Positions 35,201 through 44,826 of a stretch of 54,352 nt of DNA are shown here, in pieces. A program made the position numbers and the translations under genes. This DNA is from an uncultured Pseudomonadota bacterium. Lineage in GTDB: Bacteria; Pseudomonadota; Gammaproteobacteria; Methylococcales; Methylomonadaceae. The notes under the pieces were generated by a model, which saw only the letters and a list, made by a program, of their open reading frames with translations, was not told where the DNA came from and did no database searches. Each line of letters starts with the position of its first letter. Positions within the stretch are counted from its first letter, which is position 1. Location of the stretch: positions 1 to 54,352 of the forward strand of contig CAINHO010000005.1 of assembly GCA_903848935.1 (NCBI GenBank), given 5' to 3'.

Positions 35201-35563
35201 ATGGCGAGTATTCTTGCAGTTGACGATTCAGCTTCAATGAGAAAAATGGTGGCATTTACCTTAAAAACAGCGGGATACGATGTAGAAGAAGCCGAAGATG
35301 GTGTGGATGCTTTAGAAAAAGCCAAAGCGCGGACTTTCGATTGTATCGTGACCGATGTCAATATGCCGAATAAAGATGGGATTGCGTTAATTAGAGACCT
35401 CAGGCAGTTGCCACAGTACAAACATGTACCGATGTTGATGTTGACCACCGAATCGGGCATGGAGAAAAAAATGGAAGGAAAAGAAGCGGGTGCAACCGGT
35501 TGGATGGTGAAACCATTCAATCCAGATCAGCTTTTAAAAACGTTACTCAAAGTGTTAGGTTAG
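35201..35563 (+). CDS. cheY: Chemotaxis response regulator, CheY type
   Basis: 120 residues, a single receiver domain. The acidic pocket is Asp8 and Asp9, the phospho-acceptor is Asp52 (VTDVNMPNKDG), Thr82/83 follow in MLMLTTES, and Lys104 is in the MVKPF motif. No output domain is present. It probably carries the phosphoryl signal from CheA to the motor or acts as a phosphate sink. AGGAG lies 8 nt upstream. The 160-nt gap after flgL holds its likely promoter, but no clean sigma-28 or sigma-54 match was found. Confidence 0.9.
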   Translation: MASILAVDDSASMRKMVAFTLKTAGYDVEEAEDGVDALEKAKARTFDCIVTDVNMPNKDGIALIRDLRQLPQYKHVPMLMLTTESGMEKKMEGKEAGATGWMVKPFNPDQLLKTLLKVLG

Positions 35564-35616
35564 TGAATCTAACGCCGCCTAATTTTGTACATTAAATCCT
35601 CTAAAAGGAAAAGACG

Positions 35617-36003
35617 ATGTCCGTTGATATGACCCAGTTTCATGATGTTTTATTTGAAGAATGCTTGGAACATTTAGACATTATGAAGTCAGAACTTGAA
35701 AGCATTGATTTAGATGCGTTTGATTTTGAAAAAATGATGACGATTTATCGTGGCGCACACACCATCAAAGGCGGTTGTGCGATGTTGGAATTCCACACAG
35801 TTGCGGAATACGCGAAAGAAATGGAACACCTTCTAGGTGAAATGCGCGATAAAACAAAACTGACTAATCCTGACAACATTAAAGTTATGTTGGAATCCGT
35901 TGAGTTTCTTCGCGCCATGATTAAGATACTTCAAAACAAAGAAGTAGTAGATGATGCCACTGCAGTGGCACATTGCGCCAAAATGAAGGCTGCCATCGTT
36001 TAA
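35617..36003 (+). CDS. Stand-alone histidine phosphotransfer (Hpt) protein
   Basis: 128 residues. The phospho-accepting His48 sits in RGAHTIKGGCAML, the CheA P1 motif, and the opening MSVDMTQFHDVLFEECLEHL is closely similar to MSIDMSQFHQVFFEECFEGL of the CheA encoded next. It is therefore a free-standing copy of the CheA P1 domain, placed between cheY and cheA. It lacks a kinase domain and must receive phosphate from CheA or another kinase. It could shuttle or buffer phosphate between CheA and the CheY encoded 53 nt upstream. Confidence 0.85.
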   Translation: MSVDMTQFHDVLFEECLEHLDIMKSELESIDLDAFDFEKMMTIYRGAHTIKGGCAMLEFHTVAEYAKEMEHLLGEMRDKTKLTNPDNIKVMLESVEFLRAMIKILQNKEVVDDATAVAHCAKMKAAIV

Positions 36004-36187
36004 ATACACATTCACCCGCACCGAGCAATCGGCGCAACATCTTAAAAATACTAAAAAAACGCCTACTGCACTTTTAAATTGCTTTAGGCGAGTTTAGGCA
36101 CAGGATTTGCTCTAAGTTTAGGTAGATTCTAGGAGTGGTTGAACTTCAACCTCATATAAATAAATTCAGGCGCACACAGGTAAAGTT

Positions 36188-38266
36188 ATGTCTATCGATA
36201 TGTCACAATTTCATCAAGTCTTCTTTGAAGAGTGTTTTGAAGGCTTGGAAGCGATGGAATCAGGATTGTTGTCGCTCGATATTGGCGACATTGATTCAGA
36301 AGTCATCAACACTATTTTCAGGGCAGCGCACTCCATCAAGGGCGGTAGTGGCACGTTCGGATTTACCGTCGTTGCTGAATACACACACATTATGGAAACG
36401 CTACTCGATGAAATGCGTGACGGACGGAGACAAGTCACAAAACCTGCGGTGGACGTGCTTTTAGGTTCAGTCGATTGTTTGCGCGAAATGTTGACATCGA
36501 TTCAAAACGAAGAAGATGTCAATATGGAAAGTGCGGCACAACATCAAGCCGCATTGGAAATGGAATTAAATGGTACAGCGGGTGGCGGTGAACATACTGC
36601 TGCACCGGTACATGCAGCACCAATAGTGGTTGTAGTAGAAGCAGAGCCGGAAGAAGAGGTCGTCGTTGACGAAGAACAAGGTTGGAAAATTGCTTTTTGT
36701 CCTTACTTAAGTTTGCTCAAAACCGGTAATGATCCCGTTCGCTTATTTAGAGAATTAAGCGGATTAGGAGAATTGACCACGAATGTTAATATCCAAGACG
36801 TACCCCCTTTCGCTGAATTAGATCCTGAAGAATGCAACATTTCGTGGGAGTTAAAATTAGTCAGCGATGCAACAGAGGCTGCCGTACGCGAAATTTTCAG
36901 TTGGGTTGAAGAGGATTGTGCATTAGAACTGGCACCCTTGGCGAAACCTAAAAAAATAAAAAAACCAAAACCTGCCGCCGCCCCTGCTCCAGTAGTTGAA
37001 ACGGCAGCACCCGTCGTCGCGACGGAATCTGCTCCTGTCGTTGCCGCCAAAAAAGCCGCTCCGACCGAATCTGATCCGTCAAAAAATGCACCGAAAGCGT
37101 CCAGTTCGATTCGTGTGGATACTGACAAAATCGATACGTTGATTAACATGGTGGGCGAGGTCGTAATCACGCAATCGATGCTTGGTTTGATTGGTGAAAA
37201 CTTCACGATGGATAAAGTCGGGCAATTGAAACGGGGTTTAGCGCAATTAGAACGGCACACTCGCGATTTGCAACAAAGCGTTATGAACATTCGAATGTTG
37301 CCGATCAGTTTCGTCTTTAGTCGCTTCCCGCGCTTAGTGCATGACATTAGCACCCAATTACATAAAAAAATTACGCTGAAATTAGTCGGTGAAAACACCG
37401 AAGTTGATAAAGCGGTGGTCGAATTGATTAACGATCCGTTGGTGCATTTAATTCGCAATAGTTTAGATCACGGTATCGAAATGCCCGCCGAGCGTGTTGC
37501 CGCTGGCAAACCTGAAATGGGAACAATCGAACTCAAAGCCTATCATCGCGGTGGTCACATTGTGATTGAAATTGTTGATGACGGACGCGGCATGGATAAA
37601 GCCAAGTTGCTCGCGAAAGCCATCGAAAAAGGCTTGGTTGAAGAATCGACGATTATGTCGGATAAGCAAATTCTGGAATTGATTTTTATGCCAGGTTTCT
37701 CAACTGCTGAAAAATTGACTGACATTTCTGGTCGGGGCGTTGGAATGGACGTGGTGCGTCGAAATATCCAATCGTTGGGCGGTAATATCGACATCATTTC
37801 GGAACTCGGTAAAGGTTCGACCATTGCGATTCATTTACCATTGACGCTGGCAATTTTGGACGGTCAATCCGTCGCTGTCGGCGATGAAACGTACATTGTG
37901 CCGCTTGTATCGATTATTGAATCTATCAATATCACCGAAAAAATGCTCAATAAAGTGGCGGGCAAGGGCGAAACCTTTAAATTACGCAACGAGTATTTAC
38001 CGATTATTCGAATGCGCGAAATTTTTAACGTGAAATCTGGTAATGCCACCAAATCAAACGAAGGTGTCATCGTGGTAGTTGAAGGGCAGGGCGCATTATG
38101 TGGCTTTTTAGTCGATGAATTACTGGGTCAACAACAAGTGGTCATTAAATCCCTGGAAGCCAATTATCGACGTGTTGAAGGCGTATCAGGCGCGACCATT
38201 TTGGGCGACGGTTCGGTGGCGTTGATTCTCGACGTGCCTGGTTTAGTGCGCTTGTCCGTGCGCTAA
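36188..38266 (+). CDS. cheA: Chemotaxis histidine kinase CheA
   Basis: 692 residues. P1 with phospho-His48 (AAHSIKGGSGTFG) is followed by an acidic/Ala-rich linker and a P2-like domain (about 158-250; WKIAFCPYLSLLKTG). A Pro/Ala-rich linker follows, then P3 dimerisation (about 315-375) and the P4 ATPase with N box HLIRNSLDHGIE near 419, DDGRGMD near 463 and GRGVGMDVVR near 515. The C-terminal P5 CheW-like domain starts near 550. It phosphorylates CheY and CheB. The 184-nt gap upstream contains a CGCCTA/TAGGCG stem (about 36067-36100) and may carry its own promoter. Confidence 0.95.
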   Translation: MSIDMSQFHQVFFEECFEGLEAMESGLLSLDIGDIDSEVINTIFRAAHSIKGGSGTFGFTVVAEYTHIMETLLDEMRDGRRQVTKPAVDVLLGSVDCLREMLTSIQNEEDVNMESAAQHQAALEMELNGTAGGGEHTAAPVHAAPIVVVVEAEPEEEVVVDEEQGWKIAFCPYLSLLKTGNDPVRLFRELSGLGELTTNVNIQDVPPFAELDPEECNISWELKLVSDATEAAVREIFSWVEEDCALELAPLAKPKKIKKPKPAAAPAPVVETAAPVVATESAPVVAAKKAAPTESDPSKNAPKASSSIRVDTDKIDTLINMVGEVVITQSMLGLIGENFTMDKVGQLKRGLAQLERHTRDLQQSVMNIRMLPISFVFSRFPRLVHDISTQLHKKITLKLVGENTEVDKAVVELINDPLVHLIRNSLDHGIEMPAERVAAGKPEMGTIELKAYHRGGHIVIEIVDDGRGMDKAKLLAKAIEKGLVEESTIMSDKQILELIFMPGFSTAEKLTDISGRGVGMDVVRRNIQSLGGNIDIISELGKGSTIAIHLPLTLAILDGQSVAVGDETYIVPLVSIIESINITEKMLNKVAGKGETFKLRNEYLPIIRMREIFNVKSGNATKSNEGVIVVVEGQGALCGFLVDELLGQQQVVIKSLEANYRRVEGVSGATILGDGSVALILDVPGLVRLSVR

Positions 38267-38297
38267 TTTTTCTAACTTACTTAAACAGAAAGCCGTT

Positions 38298-38816
38298 ATG
38301 TCACAAGAAAATGAAATATCTGCCGTTGAAGCAGTCGCACAAGTTAATTCAGAAACCCCCATCACCATTCAGTATTTGAGTTTCGTGTTAGGCAAAGAAG
38401 AATACGGGGTTGATATTTTGCGCGTGCAAGAAATCCGTAGTTGGGAACCCGTCTCGCGTGTCCCGAATGTCCCGCTTTATGAAAAAGGCGTGGTAAATTT
38501 GCGTGGCGCGATTGTGCCGATTATTGATTTACGCGAACGTTTTGCCCTCAGCAAAGTCGAATACACGCCGCTCACCGTAGTCGTCGTGTTGCAAACCGGC
38601 AGTGGCAACCACACCCGTATTATGGGCGTAGTCGTCGATTCAGTTTCTGATGTGATTAGTGTCGATAAATCTGAAATTCAAGGCGCACCTGATTTTGGTA
38701 CGAAAGTCAGCAATGAATTTATTAACGGTCTCGTTTCGGTCAATGAACGTATGGTGATGTTGCTCGATGTTGATAAATTATTGACGTTAGAAGTAATGGA
38801 ACAACCTGAAAATTGA
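38298..38816 (+). CDS. cheW: Chemotaxis coupling protein CheW (first copy)
   Basis: 172 residues with an SH3-like CheW fold: YLSFVLGKEEYGVDILRVQEIR, then GVVNLRGAIVPIIDLRERF and VVVDSVSDVISV. It links receptors to CheA. It is paralogous to the 41214-41735 protein (LRVQEIRSWEPV versus LKVQEIRGWEAV). An N-terminal extension of about 25 residues distinguishes this copy. Confidence 0.93.
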   Translation: MSQENEISAVEAVAQVNSETPITIQYLSFVLGKEEYGVDILRVQEIRSWEPVSRVPNVPLYEKGVVNLRGAIVPIIDLRERFALSKVEYTPLTVVVVLQTGSGNHTRIMGVVVDSVSDVISVDKSEIQGAPDFGTKVSNEFINGLVSVNERMVMLLDVDKLLTLEVMEQPEN

Positions 38817-38854
38817 TTTTCAGTATAAATAAAATTCTGACGAGATAAGTAGTA

Positions 38855-41173
38855 ATGAAAATGAATATGCCAGTCACAAATAATGAAGTCGTGATGAAAG
38901 CCGGCGCGATTTTAGTAACACGCACAGATTTAAAAGGCGTGATTACGTTTGCGAATGATGATTTTGTAGAAATCAGTGGCTATTCACGCGACGAACTGAT
39001 TGGCGCACCGCATAACATTGTGCGTCATCCTGATATGCCAATTGTTGTGTTTGAAGAAATGTGGAATACTTTGAAAAAAGGTAATCCTTGGCATCGGATG
39101 ATTAAAAATCGAACTAAATCGGGCGATTTTTATTGGGTCAGTGCGAATGTCATGCCTGTGTTTGAAAACGCGCAAGTCACTTCTTATTTGTCCGTGCGAC
39201 ATATTCCCACTCGCGCTGAAATTGATACCGCTGAACAATTGTATCGTAAGGTAAATGTCAATAAAGCAACCTTGCATTCAACAGGTTTATTTGCGCTGTG
39301 TAAATCAATCCAAGAAATTTCGGCGGCAAAAAAATTGACGTTTGCCTCCACACTTTTGTTAGTACCGAACGCCTATTTAATGTATGACGCATTTAATAAT
39401 ACAAATTATGGTTTAGTGGCAGTGACCGCAGCAGCAGCAATTTTCAGTTCAGTCATTATTTATCGGGTGACGAAAGATATTCATCATTCTTTAGAATCAT
39501 CAATCGATAAATTGTATCAACTGAGTGCCAACAAATTTGGCAAACCGTTAAACTTACGTTTAGACAACCAATTTGGCGATTTATATCGTGCGATTTACGC
39601 GACCGGCGTGAAATTGGGTGAGGATTTGTCACAAGTCAGGCAAGCAAATTCGGAATCATTACGCATTATTCGTGGCTTGGAAAATGTGCAATCTAGCGTT
39701 TTAATTGCCAACGCTGATTTAGCCATTATTTTTGCGAATACCGCTGCCAAAAAATTATTTACTGATGCCGAACGTGATCTTCAAAAACAATTTCCTAATT
39801 TTAGCGTTGATAAATTATTAGGCACTAACATTGGTATTTTTCATAGAAATCCACAATATCAACGTAATTTACTTTTTAATTTACAAAATTCGACCACCAT
39901 TGAACTTGAATTAGCGGGTCATGCAATGCAAGTCATTGCGACACCTGTGATTTCACATAATGGTGAACGCATCGGTTATGTTGCTGAATGGCAAGACAGA
40001 ACCTTAGAAGCACAAATCGAACGTGAAATTGAAAATTTAGTTAACTCAGTTAAAGCTGGCGATTTAAGTGCGCGGATTCATGTGGGCGATAAGGAAGGTT
40101 TCACAAAATCATTATCCGTTAACATCAATGGATTAACGGATGTTATTGAAAATGTATTTAATGACATCAATATCGTTATCGAAAAAATGGCAGGCGGTGA
40201 TTTAACCAGCAGCATTCATTCGGATTACCAAGGTGTTTACGCGCAATGCAAAGACAACATTAACGACGCAATTTCTAAAATCAGTCACTTTATTGTACAA
40301 ATTCGGGAAGCCGCTGAATTCGTCAATAATTCATCACAAGAAATGGCGAGCGGCAACAATAATTTATCACAACGTGTCGAACAACAAGCCGGTAGCTTAG
40401 AAGAAACCGCAACGAGCATGAACGATTTATCAAACACAGTGAAAAGTAACGCTGAAAATACGCAACAAGCCACGAAAGTCGTGGAATCTGCCACAGAACT
40501 TGCTCAAAAAGGTGGGGACGTAGTGAAATCGGCGATTGTCGCGATGCAAGAAATCAATGAAAGTAGTAATCGAATTGCTGAAATTATTGGTGTGATTGAC
40601 GAAATTGCCTTTCAAACTAATTTGTTGGCGTTAAATGCGTCAGTGGAAGCAGCTCGCGCCGGTGAACAAGGACGTGGCTTCTCCGTCGTTGCCACAGAAG
40701 TTCGTAACTTAGCGCAACGCAGTGCGACTGCCGCGCAACAAAGTAGTGAGTTAATTCAAAACAGTGTACAAAAAGTACGTTCTGGCACGGCATTTGTTAA
40801 TGAAACAGGTGCGGCATTGATGGAAATTGTTGATAGTATTATTAAAGTCGGTGACATTGTTGGACAAATTACCGAATCTAGCAGTAAACAATCGGCTGGC
40901 ATTAGTCAAGTCAACCAAGCCGTGGCACAAATGGACGATATTACTCAACAAAACGCTGCCTTAGCGGAAGAAGCGGCAGCGGGCAGTATGGCAATGAGTG
41001 AACAATCCGCCAAAATGTCCCAGTTACTCAATTTCTTTAAAGTGAGTGACAAATCTTCGTCGTCACATAGCCCGAGTTCGGCACCGATGAAGAAATCTGT
41101 CGCGAAAATGAAATCGCCTGCCCCACCTGCTTCGGTAACAAGCCGAGGCAGTGATGATTGGGAAGAGTTTTAA
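38855..41173 (+). CDS. Aer-like PAS-containing methyl-accepting chemotaxis protein
   Basis: 772 residues. The N-terminal PAS domain (about 15-115) is Aer-like: [30 protein letters not shown] and [20 protein letters not shown], a pattern that in Aer binds FAD and senses redox state. A membrane hairpin lies near 165-208. A second PAS-like domain (about 270-375), a HAMP-like region and the cytoplasmic signalling hairpin follow, with the tip [21 protein letters not shown] near 582-602. There is no periplasmic sensor. The last five residues, DWEEF, match the xWxxF CheR-tethering pentapeptide. Cofactor binding is inferred from family resemblance. Confidence 0.92.
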   Translation: MKMNMPVTNNEVVMKAGAILVTRTDLKGVITFANDDFVEISGYSRDELIGAPHNIVRHPDMPIVVFEEMWNTLKKGNPWHRMIKNRTKSGDFYWVSANVMPVFENAQVTSYLSVRHIPTRAEIDTAEQLYRKVNVNKATLHSTGLFALCKSIQEISAAKKLTFASTLLLVPNAYLMYDAFNNTNYGLVAVTAAAAIFSSVIIYRVTKDIHHSLESSIDKLYQLSANKFGKPLNLRLDNQFGDLYRAIYATGVKLGEDLSQVRQANSESLRIIRGLENVQSSVLIANADLAIIFANTAAKKLFTDAERDLQKQFPNFSVDKLLGTNIGIFHRNPQYQRNLLFNLQNSTTIELELAGHAMQVIATPVISHNGERIGYVAEWQDRTLEAQIEREIENLVNSVKAGDLSARIHVGDKEGFTKSLSVNINGLTDVIENVFNDINIVIEKMAGGDLTSSIHSDYQGVYAQCKDNINDAISKISHFIVQIREAAEFVNNSSQEMASGNNNLSQRVEQQAGSLEETATSMNDLSNTVKSNAENTQQATKVVESATELAQKGGDVVKSAIVAMQEINESSNRIAEIIGVIDEIAFQTNLLALNASVEAARAGEQGRGFSVVATEVRNLAQRSATAAQQSSELIQNSVQKVRSGTAFVNETGAALMEIVDSIIKVGDIVGQITESSSKQSAGISQVNQAVAQMDDITQQNAALAEEAAAGSMAMSEQSAKMSQLLNFFKVSDKSSSSHSPSSAPMKKSVAKMKSPAPPASVTSRGSDDWEEF

Positions 41174-41213
41174 TCGATAATGCCAAACACATAACCCGCA
41201 GGAAATGACAATC

Positions 41214-41735
41214 ATGACAACCGATGTACATAAAAAACAAATCGAACAGTTTTTAACCTTTGAACTCGCCAACGAAGTGTATGGTGTAGAAATTTTAAAG
41301 GTACAAGAAATTAGAGGCTGGGAAGCGGTGCGCGTCATTCCTAATGCGCCATCTTTTATCAAAGGCGTATTAAATTTGCGTGGCTCAGTCATTCCTATTG
41401 TGGATTTGCGCGAGCGTTTTTCACTGGAACATTGCGAATATACTCATAAAACCGTCGTGATTGTCTTGTGCGTGAAACATCATCGTACCGAAACGTTTGT
41501 GATGGGAATTGTTGCCGATGCCGTTTCGGATGTGCTTGATATTAAACTCAGTGAAATTAAAAAAGCCCCGAATTTTGGCTCACAATTAGACACTCGTTAT
41601 ATGCGTGGCATGCACGTTTATAAAAAAAATATGATTATGCTGTTGGACGTGGACAAATTGCTCAATCCAGATGAACTTGATGGAATGGATGAGCTTGCTG
41701 ACTCTATCTCGCCTGACTCGGAAGATTTTCTGTAA
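41214..41735 (+). CDS. cheW: Chemotaxis coupling protein CheW (second copy)
   Basis: 173 residues from the ATG at 41214, about 10 nt after AGGA; an in-frame ATG at 41205 is too close to it. CheW signature: FLTFELANEVYGVEILKVQEIR, GVLNLRGSVIPIVDLRERF and GIVADAVSDVLDI. The C-terminus is acidic (DELDGMDELADSISPDSEDF). Its last base overlaps the ParA start (TAATG). Having two CheW proteins in one operon suggests that one is specialised, perhaps for the array partner proteins that follow. Confidence 0.92.
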   Translation: MTTDVHKKQIEQFLTFELANEVYGVEILKVQEIRGWEAVRVIPNAPSFIKGVLNLRGSVIPIVDLRERFSLEHCEYTHKTVVIVLCVKHHRTETFVMGIVADAVSDVLDIKLSEIKKAPNFGSQLDTRYMRGMHVYKKNMIMLLDVDKLLNPDELDGMDELADSISPDSEDFL

Positions 41736-42508
41736 TGACCAGAATAATCGCCATTATTAACCAAAAAGGCGGGGTCGGAAAGACCACGACCACAGCGAAT
41801 TTGTGCCATGCACTCGCTGAATTGGGCAAAAAAGTGACGGTCATTGATTTTGATCCACAAGGACATTTAGCCGTTTCATTTGGCATCATTTCTCATGATT
41901 TGAGTGGGATTGATTTGGCTTTGCTCAAAGAAAAAACCATCGAAGAGCAAGCTGTGCCGATACGCGAAAATTTGCAACTCATTCCCGCCGGCTCGAAACT
42001 TAAAGACGTGGAACAAATGAGTAATACCGGCGCACCGCGTGGCGTAATGTTGCGTGATGCGTTACGCGGTCAATTGGTGGATCAAGATTTCGTTTTCATT
42101 GATTGTCCCCCATCATCAGGATTGCTGGTAGCGAATGCGCTAATTGCCACACAAGAAATTTTAGTGCCGATGGCAGGTGATTTTCTGGCGTTGCAAGGAC
42201 TGTCGCATTTAATGGCAACAATTAAACGTTTTGAAGGTGCATTAAAACGGCAATACAAACTTTCGGTCGTGATTTCGCGTTATATGTCCACGCGCCGCAT
42301 TTCCGGTCAGGTTCTAAATATCTTATTGTCCCATTTTCCTAATCAGATATTGGCGACAGTAATTCGTGAAACGGCGTTATTGGCGGAATGTCCGAGTTTT
42401 GGGCAAACTATTTTGGAATATAGCCCAAAAAGTCGTTCCGCCCGCGATTTCCGTAACCTTGCCAATGATTTTCTTGAAGATAGAGTAATGACAGATGACA
42501 ACAAATAA
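41735..42508 (+). CDS. ParA-family ATPase of the chemotaxis operon (ParC/PpfA-like)
   Basis: 257 residues. The deviant Walker A NQKGGVGKTTTTANL (Lys10, Lys15) and the switch DPQGHLAVSFG and DCPPSSGLL motifs define a ParA ATPase. Being inside a che operon, it resembles the ParC (Vibrio, Pseudomonas) and PpfA (Rhodobacter) ATPases, which place chemoreceptor arrays at poles or mid-cell and share them between daughters. In those systems the partner is a CheW-like protein (ParP) or a receptor. Here the next gene, overlapping by 14 nt, encodes an acidic STAS protein instead. Confidence 0.9.
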   Translation: MTRIIAIINQKGGVGKTTTTANLCHALAELGKKVTVIDFDPQGHLAVSFGIISHDLSGIDLALLKEKTIEEQAVPIRENLQLIPAGSKLKDVEQMSNTGAPRGVMLRDALRGQLVDQDFVFIDCPPSSGLLVANALIATQEILVPMAGDFLALQGLSHLMATIKRFEGALKRQYKLSVVISRYMSTRRISGQVLNILLSHFPNQILATVIRETALLAECPSFGQTILEYSPKSRSARDFRNLANDFLEDRVMTDDNK

Positions 42509-43265
42509 TTTAATTGGTTACGATCCGTTGGCGTGGATGGATGGCGAAACGCTTGAAGAAACACTTCCTCCCGCTCCTGTTAAAAAAGCAACTAAAACGA
42601 AGGCAAAAGCTGCACCCGTCGTTGATAAGCCAGAACCAGAAGAACCGGCGGCATTGGAAGAGGTCGTCGATGAAGAATCTGTTGTACAAGAAGCTGCTGA
42701 AGTTGTTGAGGTGGAAGAACCCGAGTCCGATATTCCCGTCGTCACAGTAGACGATGACGCAATTGAATCGGCGGCGAAAGAAATTGACATAGACATAACG
42801 GTTGATAAAGACGGCGACATTGAAATTGTGGTTGAAGCTGACCAAGACGCTGAGGTTGCCATCGAAATTGCGGTTGAAACATCGCAAATGGATGACGATG
42901 TCATGGATGAAATTGTCGAAGAAGTCACTGAAATGCCTACAGAAGAGTCGGAAGCGAAAGTAAGCGAAAGCGAACCTGAAACAAAAGTCGAACCGCTAAT
43001 TGAGTTAAATTCAGAGGCGACGATTAAAAATATCGCCGCACTTTATGACACGTTAAAACGTGCTTTAGCTGCACACGATACCATTGAAATCAACGCTTCG
43101 GATGTCACGACAATTGATACCGCGACCTTGCAATTATTAGTTTCATTGAAAAAAGATACGTTGCAATCGAATAAAACCGTAGACATCATTTATCCGTCAA
43201 CACGGTTTATCGAATCTGCAAAATTGTTGAATCTGCTTGATGTGCTTGAAGTAACTGAAATTTAA
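42495..43265 (+). CDS. Acidic-linker STAS-domain protein
   Basis: 256 residues in three parts. The N-terminus is short, with GYDPLAWMDGE at 8-18 and then a basic patch KKATKTKAKA near 30-39. A strongly acidic, probably disordered stretch follows (about 45-165). The C-terminal STAS domain (about 170-256; IEINASDVTTIDTATLQLLV) has Asp-Thr-Ala where anti-sigma antagonists have Asp-Ser-Ser/Gly, so it may not be phosphorylated. The gene overlaps ParA by 14 nt. The basic N-terminus resembles what ParA-stimulating partners use, so a role as ParA-dependent array adaptor is proposed as inference. No similar protein of known function comes to mind. Confidence 0.75.
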   Translation: MTTNNLIGYDPLAWMDGETLEETLPPAPVKKATKTKAKAAPVVDKPEPEEPAALEEVVDEESVVQEAAEVVEVEEPESDIPVVTVDDDAIESAAKEIDIDITVDKDGDIEIVVEADQDAEVAIEIAVETSQMDDDVMDEIVEEVTEMPTEESEAKVSESEPETKVEPLIELNSEATIKNIAALYDTLKRALAAHDTIEINASDVTTIDTATLQLLVSLKKDTLQSNKTVDIIYPSTRFIESAKLLNLLDVLEVTEI

Positions 43266-43304
43266 ACACTTGATTGATAACATCAAAGGGAATGCGTTGC
43301 TGAT

Positions 43305-44141
43305 ATGGCTATTGTAGAAAAAGAACGCGAATTTAAATTTACGGCTGAAGATTTCAATATTTTGAGGAAATTATCGAACGATCATTCGGGTATTCAAGTA
43401 CCGGATGAACGTTTCGATATGTTTTATTCTCGTTTGTCAAAGCGTGTCAGAAAGTTGGGATTGAATGACTTTAAGGAATACTGTCAGTATTTACGCAACA
43501 ATCACGACGATGAATTTACTGAATTTATTAACGCGATTACGACAAATTTAACGTCTTTTTTTCGTGAACAGCATCATTTTGATTATTTGCGGAATGTAGT
43601 GATTCCAGAATTATTGGTACGAAATAAAGGCACAAAACAAATTCGTATTTGGTCGGCCGGTTGTTCGACAGGTGAAGAGCCGTATTCCATCGCCATGACG
43701 TTATTGGAGAATTTGCCAGCCGGTTGGGATGCTCAAATTTTAGCGACGGATTTAGACACGAATGTGTTGCAAACGGCTTCGGATGGCATTTATACGCAAG
43801 ATCGTGTGACGGATTTATCACCGGATATTTTGAAGCGTTGGTTTATGAAAAGTAAATCTTCGCCAGATCATGTCAAAGTGAAATCAGAATTGCAGGGCAT
43901 TATTCAATTTAAGCAATTAAATTTGATGCAAGATTGGCCCATGAAAACGCCTTTTGATGTTATTTTTTGCCGAAATGTACTGATTTATTTCGACCGTGAA
44001 ACAAAAGCTACCTTGGCGAAACGATATGCTAAAATGCTGGTCGGCAAATCCTGGTTATTTATCGGGCATTCAGAGTCATTAAATCAAATTTGCAATGAGT
44101 TCGAATTAGTGGCGACTACCAGTTATCGAAAAAACACATAA
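43305..44141 (+). CDS. cheR: Chemotaxis protein methyltransferase CheR
   Basis: 278 residues. The N-terminal helical domain is followed by NAITTNLTSFFREQHHFDYL. The SAM-binding core is IRIWSAGCSTGEEPYSIAM near 125-143, and FDVIFCRNVLIYFD is also diagnostic. It methylates receptor glutamates. The receptor at 38855-41173 ends in DWEEF, a plausible tether for it. Confidence 0.96.
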   Translation: MAIVEKEREFKFTAEDFNILRKLSNDHSGIQVPDERFDMFYSRLSKRVRKLGLNDFKEYCQYLRNNHDDEFTEFINAITTNLTSFFREQHHFDYLRNVVIPELLVRNKGTKQIRIWSAGCSTGEEPYSIAMTLLENLPAGWDAQILATDLDTNVLQTASDGIYTQDRVTDLSPDILKRWFMKSKSSPDHVKVKSELQGIIQFKQLNLMQDWPMKTPFDVIFCRNVLIYFDRETKATLAKRYAKMLVGKSWLFIGHSESLNQICNEFELVATTSYRKNT

Positions 44142-44145
44142 ATAA

Positions 44146-44781
44146 ATGAGCTCTAGTCAAATTGATAAACCCTCGATTCGAGGTTTTGATCATGTCAATC
44201 GTTACTTAGACAGAGATCACGGCATTGTCGCAGCAAAAATACTGCCTGGGGAATACTACGTTACCGCCGAAAATGAGCTGATTACAACCGTGTTAGGCTC
44301 GTGTATTTCAGCGTGTGTGCGAGATAGAGAATCGGGCATTGGCGGCATGAACCATTTTATGTTGCCTGAAACCACAGAATTGAAAATGCAACAAGGCAGT
44401 AATGCCATGATTGGTAATGCGACCCGCTACGGAAATTTTGCGATGGAGCATTTAATCAATACTATTTTAACGAATGGTGGTAAGCGTAAAAATTTGGAAT
44501 TGAAGGTATTTGGAGGCGGTAAAATTATTCCGACCTTAAGCGACGTGGGCAAGAGCAATATCAGTTTTATTTTGGATTATATTGAACAAGAAGGACTGCT
44601 ATTATTGTCGCAAGATTTGGGTGACATTTATCCGCGAAAAGTAATTTATTTTCCGAAAACAGGAAAAGTCGGAATGAAGAAAATTCAAGATTTACATAAT
44701 GACACTATTGCACAACGTGAACGTCAATACTCAAGGAATATCAAAGATTTGCCTGTTGAAGGCGATGTTGAGTTGTTTTGA
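44146..44781 (+). CDS. cheD: Chemoreceptor glutamine deamidase CheD
   Basis: 211 residues. Catalytic Cys in TTVLGSCISACVRD (near 46-59) and His in GGMNHFMLP (near 65-73), with a conserved Thr/Ser later, identify CheD. It deamidates receptor glutamines to methylatable glutamates. It begins 4 nt after cheR with no clear Shine-Dalgarno sequence, suggesting coupled translation. Confidence 0.95.
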   Translation: MSSSQIDKPSIRGFDHVNRYLDRDHGIVAAKILPGEYYVTAENELITTVLGSCISACVRDRESGIGGMNHFMLPETTELKMQQGSNAMIGNATRYGNFAMEHLINTILTNGGKRKNLELKVFGGGKIIPTLSDVGKSNISFILDYIEQEGLLLLSQDLGDIYPRKVIYFPKTGKVGMKKIQDLHNDTIAQRERQYSRNIKDLPVEGDVELF

Positions 44782-44826
44782 TTTTTATCATTCAAATGGC
44801 AAATAACCCCAATTTTCAGAGTACGC

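Noticed and set aside
36703..37458. Minus-strand ORF of 251 codons opposite cheA
   Set aside because: The translation is Ser/Thr-rich and resembles no family. The plus strand encodes a conserved CheA domain order throughout.
42510..42928. Minus-strand ORFs opposite the acidic STAS gene
   Set aside because: They are products of the Glu/Asp-rich codon bias read backwards (Ser/Phe/Asn-rich), with no ribosome-binding site or similarity.
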